From Lachnospiraceae bacterium (GTDB lineage: Bacteria; Bacillota; Clostridia; Lachnospirales; Lachnospiraceae), in NCBI GenBank assembly GCA_017441265.1, contig JAFRYE010000051.1:48731-112730 (forward strand): 64,000 bases of DNA. Reading direction: 5' to 3'. Within the stretch, counting starts at the first letter, position 1, and each line of letters begins with the position of its first letter. The position numbers and the translations under genes were made by a program. Shown in pieces: positions 27,722 to 35,255 of the stretch. The notes under the pieces are model-generated. The model made no database searches. It was given only the letters and a program-made list of their open reading frames with translations, and was not told where the DNA came from.

Positions 27722-28393
27722 ATGAAACGAATTTTCCTGATAGAAGACGACTACGCACTGGCGCAGGCGGTGAAAAAGCAGATTGAGAGCTGGGGCAATG
27801 AGGTTGTTACGGCGAAGGACTTCCGCAATGTCATGGAGGAGTTCGCGGCGTGCAGTCCGCAGTTGGTGCTCGTGGATGTGATGTTGCCGTTTTTCAACGG
27901 CTATCACTGGTGCACCGAGATCCGCAAGGTCTCCAACGTGCCGATCGTGTTTCTCTCGTCGGCGGCGGACAACATGAACATCGTCATGGCGATGAATCTC
28001 GGGGCGGATGATTTCATACCGAAACCCGTGGATCCGATGGTGCTCACCGCGAAGGTGTCCGCCATTTTACGAAGAGCGTACGACCTCGGCGAGATGCCCC
28101 AGGAACTGGAGCATCGGGGACTTCGGCTCAACCTCGGCGACAACTCGGTGACGGTCGATGGCGAGCGGGTCGAACTTACGAAAAATGAGTTCCGGATCCT
28201 CCGCACGCTCCTCGAGAACAAAGGCAAGATTGTCTCGAGAGACCGGCTGATGACGGCGCTTTGGCAGGATGACTGCTATGTGGAAGAGAATACGCTGACG
28301 GTCAACGTGACGAGGCTCCGCAAGAAACTGGAGGCGCTCGGACTGGCCGGGTACATTGTGACAAAAGTGGGAAGCGGGTATATTGTCGAATGA
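27722..28393 (+). CDS. bceR: BceR-like response regulator
   Basis: A 223-residue OmpR-family regulator: receiver domain with acidic pair ED at 8-9, D52 in LVDVMLP, Lys in FIPKPVDP; winged helix with LTKNEFRILRTLLENKG and VNVTRLRKKLE. Sequence style and the neighbouring BceS-type kinase and BceAB-type exporter place it in the antimicrobial-peptide-response class. AGGAACGACAG precedes the ATG. The kinase gene overlaps its stop by four bases. A BceR-type site lies before the exporter genes at 30614-30627. The symbol is assigned by class, not by orthology. Confidence 0.93.
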   Translation: MKRIFLIEDDYALAQAVKKQIESWGNEVVTAKDFRNVMEEFAACSPQLVLVDVMLPFFNGYHWCTEIRKVSNVPIVFLSSAADNMNIVMAMNLGADDFIPKPVDPMVLTAKVSAILRRAYDLGEMPQELEHRGLRLNLGDNSVTVDGERVELTKNEFRILRTLLENKGKIVSRDRLMTALWQDDCYVEENTLTVNVTRLRKKLEALGLAGYIVTKVGSGYIVE

Positions 28394-29400
28394 AATTCTT
28401 TACCGGGTTTTTGAGAGATCGGATGTATCCGATCATTTGGGGCGTCTCGGCCGTTGTGCTGACAGCGCTGGTGTTTTGGCTGTACGGTCTGCGGTGGGAG
28501 GCCATCATTTACACGGTGATGCTGTGCGTTGTCGGAGGGATCGCGGTCGGATTCGTGGATTTCATCCGGGAACTGCGCCAGCACAGGCTCCGTCTGCGCA
28601 GCATCCGCACGGCGTCCTACGAGCACATGGACCTTCGGGACGAGTACGGCGTGGCGGCTACGGACTACTCGGAGCTGGTGGAGGCGCTGTGGCACCGGAT
28701 CGAGGATATGGAGGAGCGGCAGTTTACGGAACGCCGCGAGACGAGAGATTACTATACAACCTGGGTGCATCAGATTAAGACGCCGCTGGCGGTCATGCAG
28801 ATGCTTGTGAAGTCCGAGGACACGGAGCAGAGCCGGGCGATCGCGGCCGAGTTGTTCCGGACGGAGCAGTATGTCGAGATGGCGCTCGGATATATCCGGC
28901 TGGGTGATGACGCTTCGGACCTCGCGGTTCGGGAGGTCGATCTCGACGAGCTGGTGCGGGCGTCGATCCGGCGGTATGCGCCGCAGTTTATCGCGAGGAA
29001 ATTGTCATTTTCCTATGAACCGAAGAAAGTCAAGGTTGTCACCGACGGAAAATGGTTCACCTTCCTTCTGGAGCAGCTTCTCTCCAACGCCGTCAAATAC
29101 ACCTATGAGGGCGGCGTGACCGTCACGCTTACGGACGATGCGAAAGTGATCGTCAGAGACACCGGCATCGGCATCGCGCCGGATGATGTCCCGAGGATCT
29201 TCGAGAAGGGCTTCACCGGCTTCAACGGCCGGATGGAATCGTCCGATAACAAGGACGGTGGGCGCGCGACGGGACTCGGGCTGTATCTTTGCAAAAAGAT
29301 CGCGCACAAGCTCAACGTCGGGCTTTCGGTGGAATCGGAGGTCGGCAGGGGAACCGCGTTCACGATCGACATGCAAAAAGAAGAGATCACGGTAGATTAG
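28390..29400 (+). CDS. bceS: BceS-like intramembrane-sensing histidine kinase
   Basis: A 336-residue kinase. Two helices (about 13-34 and 38-58) are joined by only a few residues, so there is no extracellular sensor, as in BceS kinases that receive the signal from the transporter. The phospho-acceptor motif is YTTWVHQIKTPLAVMQ (H127). ATPase motifs are LLSNAVKYT, DTGIGI, FEKGF and TGLGLYLCKKIA. It overlaps the regulator gene by four bases. A polysaccharide-deacetylase gene and then the BceAB exporter follow on the same strand. Confidence 0.94.
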   Translation: MKFFTGFLRDRMYPIIWGVSAVVLTALVFWLYGLRWEAIIYTVMLCVVGGIAVGFVDFIRELRQHRLRLRSIRTASYEHMDLRDEYGVAATDYSELVEALWHRIEDMEERQFTERRETRDYYTTWVHQIKTPLAVMQMLVKSEDTEQSRAIAAELFRTEQYVEMALGYIRLGDDASDLAVREVDLDELVRASIRRYAPQFIARKLSFSYEPKKVKVVTDGKWFTFLLEQLLSNAVKYTYEGGVTVTLTDDAKVIVRDTGIGIAPDDVPRIFEKGFTGFNGRMESSDNKDGGRATGLGLYLCKKIAHKLNVGLSVESEVGRGTAFTIDMQKEEITVD

Positions 29401-29439
29401 CGGCCTCGTTCGGGACTGCATAAAACGGGGGATAAGACA

Positions 29440-30606
29440 GTGAAACGAAGTTCGAAAGTGTTATTGATCATATGCGCCGCAGTGTTGGTGCTCACGTGTA
29501 TTTCCTATCCGAGACGCTACACGATCGAGGACGGCGGAACCGTGGAGTACCGGGGCGTCTGGTACACCTACACAAAGTACAATACTTGGGTCGGGACGCA
29601 GGAGGAAGGTCAGGAGACCTTCGTTACGAAGAAGAAAGTCGGATCGAAGTTTCGGGCGATCGGGATCACGTTCTGGGACCGGTGGCACTTGGTGGACCGG
29701 GATTCGAAGAAGGGAATATCGGTCACGGAGCCAACGTCTGCAAGCACGCCTATGCCGACCGCCGTGCCGACGTTTACACCGACTCCGACGAGCACCCCGA
29801 CTCCGACAAGTACTCCGACGCCTACGCCGACGAAGACGCCGCTTGAGAAGATCGAGGCGACCCGGACTGCACTTTTAGAGAATCTGGAATACTATAATTC
29901 CCTTGACAATACTTCCGAGCGGACGTGGCAGTTCATCCGGAAGAAGGATCATTCGCAGTCCGGGACGCGGGAGTTTATCCCCATTGCGGATTACGGCGGA
30001 TTTTACGTGGACACCTCGGTCACCGATGACGACAAGGTCATTTACCTGACGTTCGACTGCGGTTTCCCTTCGGACCTCACGGAGAAGATCCTGGATACAC
30101 TGGACAAGCACGGGGCGAAGGGCAATTTCTTCGTCACGGGAAACTATCTCAAAAAATGCATGAAATACGCGATCCGCATGAAGGAAGAAGGGCACGCGGT
30201 GTGCAACCACTCGGTGCACCACGAGGACTTCCGCAAGATGGACGTGGAGACGATCATATCGGAGATCCTGGATGTGGCGGAGTATTTCTACGAGGAGACC
30301 GGATATGAGATGGATCCCTTCTTCCGCACACCGTCGGGCTCATACACCGTCCGGCTTCTGACCCTCATTCGGGACGCCGGTTATCGGACCGTGTTCTGGA
30401 GCATTGCGTACGGGGATTATGACAAGAAGAATCCGCCGGCACCGGGGTATGTGACCAATCATTTTCAGACGTATTACCATAACGGCGCCGTGGCGCTGAT
30501 GCACAACGACTGTCAGCAAAATGCGGACGAACTGGACGCCGTATTGACTTTTTTGGAAGGCGAGGGCTACCGCTTCGCGCTCCTTTCCGAAGTCCCGGAG
30601 CAATGA
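29440..30606 (+). CDS. Membrane-anchored PdaA-like polysaccharide deacetylase with a changed metal motif
   Basis: A 388-residue product, GTG start at 29440 after GGGGG. An N-terminal signal or anchor (about 6-23) is followed by a domain of about 70 residues, a TPTPTP linker (about 105-135) and a NodB fold (about 195-385). NodB motifs are HSVHHEDF (metal histidines), RTPSGSYT and the C-terminal LMHND. Motif 1 reads YLTFDCGF where the family usually has TFDDG, so the second Asp, a metal ligand, is Cys. The gene starts 39 bases after the kinase without a promoter between, so it should be co-expressed with BceRS. Peptidoglycan deacetylation would fit the resistance role; activity is uncertain because of the substitution. 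Confidence 0.9.
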   Translation: MKRSSKVLLIICAAVLVLTCISYPRRYTIEDGGTVEYRGVWYTYTKYNTWVGTQEEGQETFVTKKKVGSKFRAIGITFWDRWHLVDRDSKKGISVTEPTSASTPMPTAVPTFTPTPTSTPTPTSTPTPTPTKTPLEKIEATRTALLENLEYYNSLDNTSERTWQFIRKKDHSQSGTREFIPIADYGGFYVDTSVTDDDKVIYLTFDCGFPSDLTEKILDTLDKHGAKGNFFVTGNYLKKCMKYAIRMKEEGHAVCNHSVHHEDFRKMDVETIISEILDVAEYFYEETGYEMDPFFRTPSGSYTVRLLTLIRDAGYRTVFWSIAYGDYDKKNPPAPGYVTNHFQTYYHNGAVALMHNDCQQNADELDAVLTFLEGEGYRFALLSEVPEQ

Positions 30607-30613
30607 CGGGACC

Positions 30614-30687
30614 TTACAAAAGTGTCACATCCGCAACGGAAAATGTAACCGAAATCGATGTTTTCACACCGCCGCGCGGCATATAAT
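30614..30687 (+). promoter_or_regulatory. BceR-type operator and promoter of bceAB
   Basis: TTACA-AAAG-TGTCA (30614-30627) matches the known BceR consensus TNACA-N4-TGTNA. A further TGTAA half-site is at 30644. TATAAT is at 30682-30687 with no good -35 box, as expected for an activated promoter. The transcript would have a leader of about 140 bases. Confidence 0.8.
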
Positions 30688-30831
30688 TGCCGATGTAAGC
30701 ACGGGATGAACCCCGGCTGCGTGCGACGGTGTGATTTGTATGTGCCGGCTCGGGGGAGAACGCTACGCGGACGGGGTATCTCCCATGTATAGAGAACAGG
30801 CGGCGGAAGGGCCGCAAACACGGAGGAAGTT

Positions 30832-31596
30832 ATGAGTATCTTGGAAGTCAGTAATCTTCAGAAAGTCTACACCACAAGATTCGGGGGAAATAAGGTGCAG
30901 GCACTCTCGAACGTGACGTTCACGGTTGAGAAGGGGGAGTATGTAGCGATCATGGGGGAATCAGGATCCGGCAAGACGACGCTTTTGAACATTCTGGCGG
31001 CGCTTGACCGGCCGACCGCGGGCAAAGTGCTCCTTGAGGGGAAGGAACTCTCCGGGATCAAGGAGTCGGAGATGGCGACATTCCGACGCGAGAACCTCGG
31101 GTTCGTGTTCCAGGAGTTCAACCTGCTAGACACATTTTCCATCAAGGATAACATCCTTCTGCCGCTGGTTCTCAACGGAGCCAAGCCTTCGGAGCTTGAG
31201 GACAAGCTGATGCCGATCGCCGAGAGCCTCGGCATCAAAGAGCTTCTCACGAAGTTCCCGTATGAGGTGTCCGGCGGGCAGAAGCAGCGCACGGCGGTCG
31301 CCAGAGCGCTGATCACGAACCCGAAGCTGATCCTCGCCGATGAGCCTACCGGTGCGCTGGATTCGAAATCGACAGACGATCTCCTGCGCGTATTCCGGGA
31401 CATCAACGGACTGGGTCAGACGATACTCATGGTAACGCACTCGACGAAGGCTGCCAGCCATGCGTCCCGCGTTTTGTTCATCCGCGACGGCGAGGTATTC
31501 CATCAGATCTATCGCGGCGACAGCACGAACGAGCAGCTGTACCAGAAGATCTCGGACACGCTCACACTTCTGACGACAGGCGGTGAGAAACGATGA
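30832..31596 (+). CDS. bceA: BceA-like ABC transporter ATPase
   Basis: A 254-residue ATPase of the FtsE/LolD/BceA class that works with the next gene in removing peptide antibiotics such as bacitracin or lantibiotics from their lipid targets and in signalling to BceS. Walker A is GESGSGKTT, Q loop VFQEFNLLD, signature VSGGQKQRTAVARAL, Walker B LILADEPTGALD and the switch His in MVTHST. GGAGG precedes the ATG. The permease gene overlaps its stop by four bases. Regulation is expected from the BceR site upstream. Confidence 0.96.
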   Translation: MSILEVSNLQKVYTTRFGGNKVQALSNVTFTVEKGEYVAIMGESGSGKTTLLNILAALDRPTAGKVLLEGKELSGIKESEMATFRRENLGFVFQEFNLLDTFSIKDNILLPLVLNGAKPSELEDKLMPIAESLGIKELLTKFPYEVSGGQKQRTAVARALITNPKLILADEPTGALDSKSTDDLLRVFRDINGLGQTILMVTHSTKAASHASRVLFIRDGEVFHQIYRGDSTNEQLYQKISDTLTLLTTGGEKR

Positions 31597-33731
31597 AACT
31601 CGGACTCTTTTTCCGGCTGGCGTGCTCGAACATCAAGAAGAACCACCAGCTGTACATTCCGCACATCCTGGCGGGCACCGGCCTGACGGCTATTTTCTAT
31701 GTCATGCTGACCCTTGCCAACGACCAGCGCCTTCGGAAGATCAAGGGCGGATACGCGATCCCGTCCATCATGTCGATCGGTATCGCGGTGGTTGCCATCC
31801 TTTCGGTGATCCTCGTGCTGTTTACCAACAGCTTTCTGATGAAGCAGCGCACGCGTGAGTACGGCATGTACAACGTGCTCGGCATGGAGAAGCGCCATGT
31901 CGGTTGCATCATGTTTTTTGAGAACGCGATCTCGACGGTGGCACTGCTTGTTGCCGGGATCTTCTGCGGCATGCTGATGTACAAACTCTGCTGCCTGTTC
32001 ATCTGTAAAATGCTGAACGTCGAGACAATCCTCGGGTTCTATATGAGGACGGAGTACGTGCTGAAGACGGTGATCGCATTTGCCGCGATGTATCTTTTGG
32101 CATTTCTGTGGAACTGCATCCGCCTGGCGAGACTGCGTCCGGTGGAACTTCTTGCGAGCGCCGGAGCAGGCGAGAAGGAGCCGAAGACGAAGTGGATCAT
32201 GCTGCTCATCGGTCTGGGTACGCTGGGCGCAGGTTATTTCATCGCGCTCACCACGGAATCGCCGCTGAAGGCAATCCCGGATTTCTTCAAGGCAGTCATC
32301 CTGGTCATCATCGGAACCTATGCATTGTTCCTTGCGGGCAGTGTTGCATTTCTCAAGCTTTTACGCAGAAACAAAGGGTTCTACTATCGTAGAAAGAATA
32401 TGATCGCGGTCTCGGATCTGCTGTACCGAATGAAGCAGAACGCGGTGGGACTCGCTTCCATCGCAATCCTCGCAACCGGTGTTATCGTCATGATCTCTAC
32501 CACCGTATGTCTGTATACGGGAACCGAGGCCACCATCAAAAAATACTTCCTGGAAGGCGAGGCGGACATGCTCTTAAGCGGCCGGTACGGCTACGATGTG
32601 GAAGTGCCGGGCAGCGATCGTGAGACGGAGCGCCATATCGAAAGCATCCCGGAGGAGAAGCTTCGGGAGATGACGCAGCAGATTGTCGGCCGATACGGAG
32701 CCGAGGTTGAATCGTTCCAACTCGTCCGAAGCTACTCGGATCCGATCTGCTTTACAGACGGTGAAGCGGAGGTCGTGAAGCTGAGATCGACCCTCACAAC
32801 GTTGCCGAAGGGCACCATCGAGGTGATCATGCTTCCGTTAGAGGATTACAACCGAATCTGTAAGGACACGCTTGTGCTTAAGGAAAATGAGATCGGATGG
32901 GTTGCGCTCTCGGAAGAAGCGGGCGATCTCGCCAAAGAACTGCCGTCGGAGATCAGTTTCGGCGGAAAGAAGTACACGCTCGGACCGGAAGTAAAGCATA
33001 TCCCGCTGATGAGAAGCGAGGCGATCGCCGCCGGTTACTACGGCCTCGTCGTGCCGGCCATGGAGGACCTCGACGGTATCGTGAAGAACCTGTTCCGCAA
33101 GGAAAACGGGGCTTCCTGGTATTACTACAATCAGACGAGCTATCGATACTATGTCCGCCTGAAAGGCGTCAAGGAAATCGCCGAGAGCGACGCAATGGCG
33201 GAGTACGGCCGCAGAGAGTCTGCCGACGAATTTGAAAAACTTGTGGAAGCATACCTGAAGGAGCTTGATCCGGACGGGAAGAAGGGATACTTTGAAGTGT
33301 CCAACTGGGAGACATCCTGGAGCCTCAGAGACGAGCTTCTCGGAATGTACGGCTCGCTGTTCTTCCTCGGCATCCTCTTAAGCCTGGTGTTCCTATTTGC
33401 CACGGCGTTGATCATCTACTACAAGCAGATCTCCGAGGGCTACGACGATCGCGGCCGGTTCCAGATCCTGCAGAAGGTCGGTATGACGCAGAAGGAGACC
33501 AAAGGAACGATCCGCCGCCAGATCGTGATCGTGTTCTTCCTGCCGCTGGTGACGGCAGTGATCCATATGATCGTTGCCTACCCGGTCATCCGCAAGCTCC
33601 TCTTGCTGCTGATGATGCCTAACGACAAGCTCTTTCTTCTGTGCACGGCGCTTACGGTTGTGGCATTCGCGCTCATTTACATGGTGATCTATCGCCTTAC
33701 GGCGCGCACGTACTACCGGATCGTACGATAA
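31593..33731 (+). CDS. bceB: BceB-like permease (FtsX family)
   Basis: A 712-residue membrane protein with about ten hydrophobic segments: four helices within about 1-180, two more by 270, a further pair flanking residue 300, a large extracellular domain (about 315-585) and three C-terminal helices. The early motif MKQRTREYGMYNVLGMEKRH and the late RFQILQKVGMTQKE are FtsX-type coupling sequences. The large extracellular domain before helix 8 is diagnostic of BceB-type permeases, where it sets ligand specificity and contacts the kinase. It is translationally coupled to the ATPase. Confidence 0.95.
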   Translation: MKLGLFFRLACSNIKKNHQLYIPHILAGTGLTAIFYVMLTLANDQRLRKIKGGYAIPSIMSIGIAVVAILSVILVLFTNSFLMKQRTREYGMYNVLGMEKRHVGCIMFFENAISTVALLVAGIFCGMLMYKLCCLFICKMLNVETILGFYMRTEYVLKTVIAFAAMYLLAFLWNCIRLARLRPVELLASAGAGEKEPKTKWIMLLIGLGTLGAGYFIALTTESPLKAIPDFFKAVILVIIGTYALFLAGSVAFLKLLRRNKGFYYRRKNMIAVSDLLYRMKQNAVGLASIAILATGVIVMISTTVCLYTGTEATIKKYFLEGEADMLLSGRYGYDVEVPGSDRETERHIESIPEEKLREMTQQIVGRYGAEVESFQLVRSYSDPICFTDGEAEVVKLRSTLTTLPKGTIEVIMLPLEDYNRICKDTLVLKENEIGWVALSEEAGDLAKELPSEISFGGKKYTLGPEVKHIPLMRSEAIAAGYYGLVVPAMEDLDGIVKNLFRKENGASWYYYNQTSYRYYVRLKGVKEIAESDAMAEYGRRESADEFEKLVEAYLKELDPDGKKGYFEVSNWETSWSLRDELLGMYGSLFFLGILLSLVFLFATALIIYYKQISEGYDDRGRFQILQKVGMTQKETKGTIRRQIVIVFFLPLVTAVIHMIVAYPVIRKLLLLLMMPNDKLFLLCTALTVVAFALIYMVIYRLTARTYYRIVR

Positions 33732-33766
33732 TAAATAAAAATAAAAAAAGTGGGGAAAAAAAGAAT

Positions 33767-33856
33767 ATGAACAGAAAGACAGTTTTACTGGCAGCGGGCG
33801 TGCTCGTGCTCGGCATGGCGACGTTCGGTATTCGGAAAATGAAAAGAAAACCGTGA
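33767..33856 (+). CDS. Single-helix small membrane protein (29 residues)
   Basis: ATG 33767 follows GGGGAAAAAAAGAAT, 35 bases after the permease stop. The product has a basic start (MNRKT), a hydrophobic helix (VLLAAGVLVLGMATFGI) and a basic end (RKMKRKP). A terminator follows eight bases after its stop, so it is the last gene of the transporter transcript. Very short genes are hard to prove, but the binding site, helix and position agree. It may be an accessory subunit; the function is unknown. Confidence 0.5.
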   Translation: MNRKTVLLAAGVLVLGMATFGIRKMKRKP

Positions 33857-33863
33857 AAGCGGA

Positions 33864-33891
33864 GGGACGGAGCTGGCTTCCGTCCCTTTTT
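33864..33891 (+). terminator. Terminator of the Bce transcript
   Basis: GGGACGG/CCGTCCC stem followed by TTTTT. Confidence 0.88.
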
Positions 33892-33894
33892 CCT

Positions 33895-33944
33895 TGCCGA
33901 TTCGGTCGTCGTGTGAAAATGCCGATTCGGTCGTTATGTGAAAA
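33895..33944 (+). repeat. Two tandem 25-base repeats before the pncB promoter
   Basis: Copies at 33895-33919 and 33920-33944 are identical apart from two adjacent bases (CG versus TA). Each holds the short palindrome CCGATTCGG followed by TCGT and TGTGAAAA. They end five bases before the -35 box of the next promoter, a position suited to a regulator binding in tandem. Confidence 0.8.
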
Positions 33945-33948
33945 ATCG

Positions 33949-33977
33949 TTGCATGCAAAACGGAATCGCGATATAAT
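33949..33977 (+). promoter_or_regulatory. Promoter of pncB
   Basis: TTGCAT and TATAAT with a 17-base spacer. Confidence 0.75.
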
Positions 33978-34011
33978 AAATGCAGTATGGGCAAGAAACG
34001 GAGGTAGACAC

Positions 34012-35208
34012 TTGGAACGAATCGTAAACAGCCTGTTGGAGACCGACGCTTACAAGTTCTCCATGGGACAGGGCATTTATCATCAATTCAGCGACTACAA
34101 GACGACCTGGAGTTTTCATTGCAGAAACGAGAACGCTTTCTTCACGCCGGAGATGGTGGAGGAGATCAAGCGTCAGATTAAGATGTATTGCGATCTCCGG
34201 TTCACGGAGGAGGAACTCGAGTATCTCGAGAACATCCGCTGGATTCGCGGTTCGTATGTGGACTATCTGCGGTTGTGGAAGCCGCGCTATGCGGATTTCA
34301 CGTTCGGCACCGACGCTCCCTGCGGGCTGACGATCGAGACGAGAGGAACCTGGCTCAACACGTCGATGTATGAGATCCCGACGCTGGCAATCGTGAACGA
34401 AGTGTATTTTCAGATGCGCTACGATCACGACGAGCTGATGAAGAGCTACATCGAGCGTCTTGAGGAGAAGATCGCGAGACTGAAGTCGGGCGAGTATGAG
34501 CTTGGGGCATTTTCCGAATTCGGACTCCGCAGAAGACTGTGCGCCGAGGCCGAGGATCTGGCGATCAAGCGCCTTGCCGAGGAGACGTTCCCGACATCGA
34601 AGTTCGTCGGTACGTCCAATGTGTACCTCGCTAAGAAATACGGCGTGACGCCGGTCGGCACGATGGCGCATGAGTGGATCATGTGCGTCGGCCAGGGCAA
34701 CCACAAGCACAATCCGGCATACTCGAACTGGTATGCGCTCGACGCGTGGGTGAAGGAGTACGGCGTGTTGAACGGAACCGCGCTCACGGACACGATCACG
34801 ACGGATTGTTTCCTCAAGGATTTCCAATTGACATATTCGACGCTGTTCAGCGGCGTCAGACATGACAGCGGCTCGCCGTACGAGTGGGGCGACAAGATGC
34901 TCGCGCACTATGCGAAGCTCGGGATCGACGCGACACAGAAGACGCTTCTGTTCAGCGACAGCTTGGATTTCCAGCGCGCGACCGACATTATGAAATACTT
35001 CAAGGGCAAGGCGAAGGTGGCGTTCGGAATCGGAACGTACATCTCCAATGACACATTTGCCGAACCGCTCAACATCGTCATGAAGACGACGGCCTGCAAC
35101 GGAATGGATGTCGCCAAGATCTCCGACGTGAAGGGCAAGGGCATGTGCAAGAATCCTGATTATGAACACTATCTGCAGCGCTGTATCGATTGGCGCATGA
35201 ACCATTAG
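34012..35208 (+). CDS. pncB: Nicotinate phosphoribosyltransferase
   Basis: Converts nicotinate, PRPP and ATP to nicotinate mononucleotide in NAD salvage (Preiss-Handler route). The 398-residue product matches the NAPRTase family: TDAYKFSMGQGIYHQF at the start, GTSNVYLAKKYGVTPVGTMAHEW (the His of AHEW corresponds to the phosphorylated histidine), TTDCFLKDF, GVRHDSGSPYEWGDK and LLFSDSLDF. TTG 34012 is chosen because GGAGG lies upstream and homologues begin here; an upstream in-frame extension starts before the promoter and is not credible. The peptidase gene follows after 47 bases, so the two may share a transcript. Confidence 0.96.
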   Translation: MERIVNSLLETDAYKFSMGQGIYHQFSDYKTTWSFHCRNENAFFTPEMVEEIKRQIKMYCDLRFTEEELEYLENIRWIRGSYVDYLRLWKPRYADFTFGTDAPCGLTIETRGTWLNTSMYEIPTLAIVNEVYFQMRYDHDELMKSYIERLEEKIARLKSGEYELGAFSEFGLRRRLCAEAEDLAIKRLAEETFPTSKFVGTSNVYLAKKYGVTPVGTMAHEWIMCVGQGNHKHNPAYSNWYALDAWVKEYGVLNGTALTDTITTDCFLKDFQLTYSTLFSGVRHDSGSPYEWGDKMLAHYAKLGIDATQKTLLFSDSLDFQRATDIMKYFKGKAKVAFGIGTYISNDTFAEPLNIVMKTTACNGMDVAKISDVKGKGMCKNPDYEHYLQRCIDWRMNH

Positions 35209-35255
35209 ACAGATTGACCGGAAGAGAACGAATAACTCCGGAGAAAGAAGGAATC

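Noticed and set aside
27506..27725. Possible small gene or gene remnant before bceR; one frame reads ENLIRLEEEYPNLPKEDNIAEI and ends in a TGA overlapping the bceR ATG.
   Set aside because: There is no ATG or GTG start or binding site and the upstream part seems to continue in another frame. At most it is a decayed remnant, too weak to annotate.
33853..34011. Upstream extension of pncB to 33853.
   Set aside because: It would begin before the promoter and run through the tandem repeats; TTG 34012 has a binding site and fits the family N-terminus.
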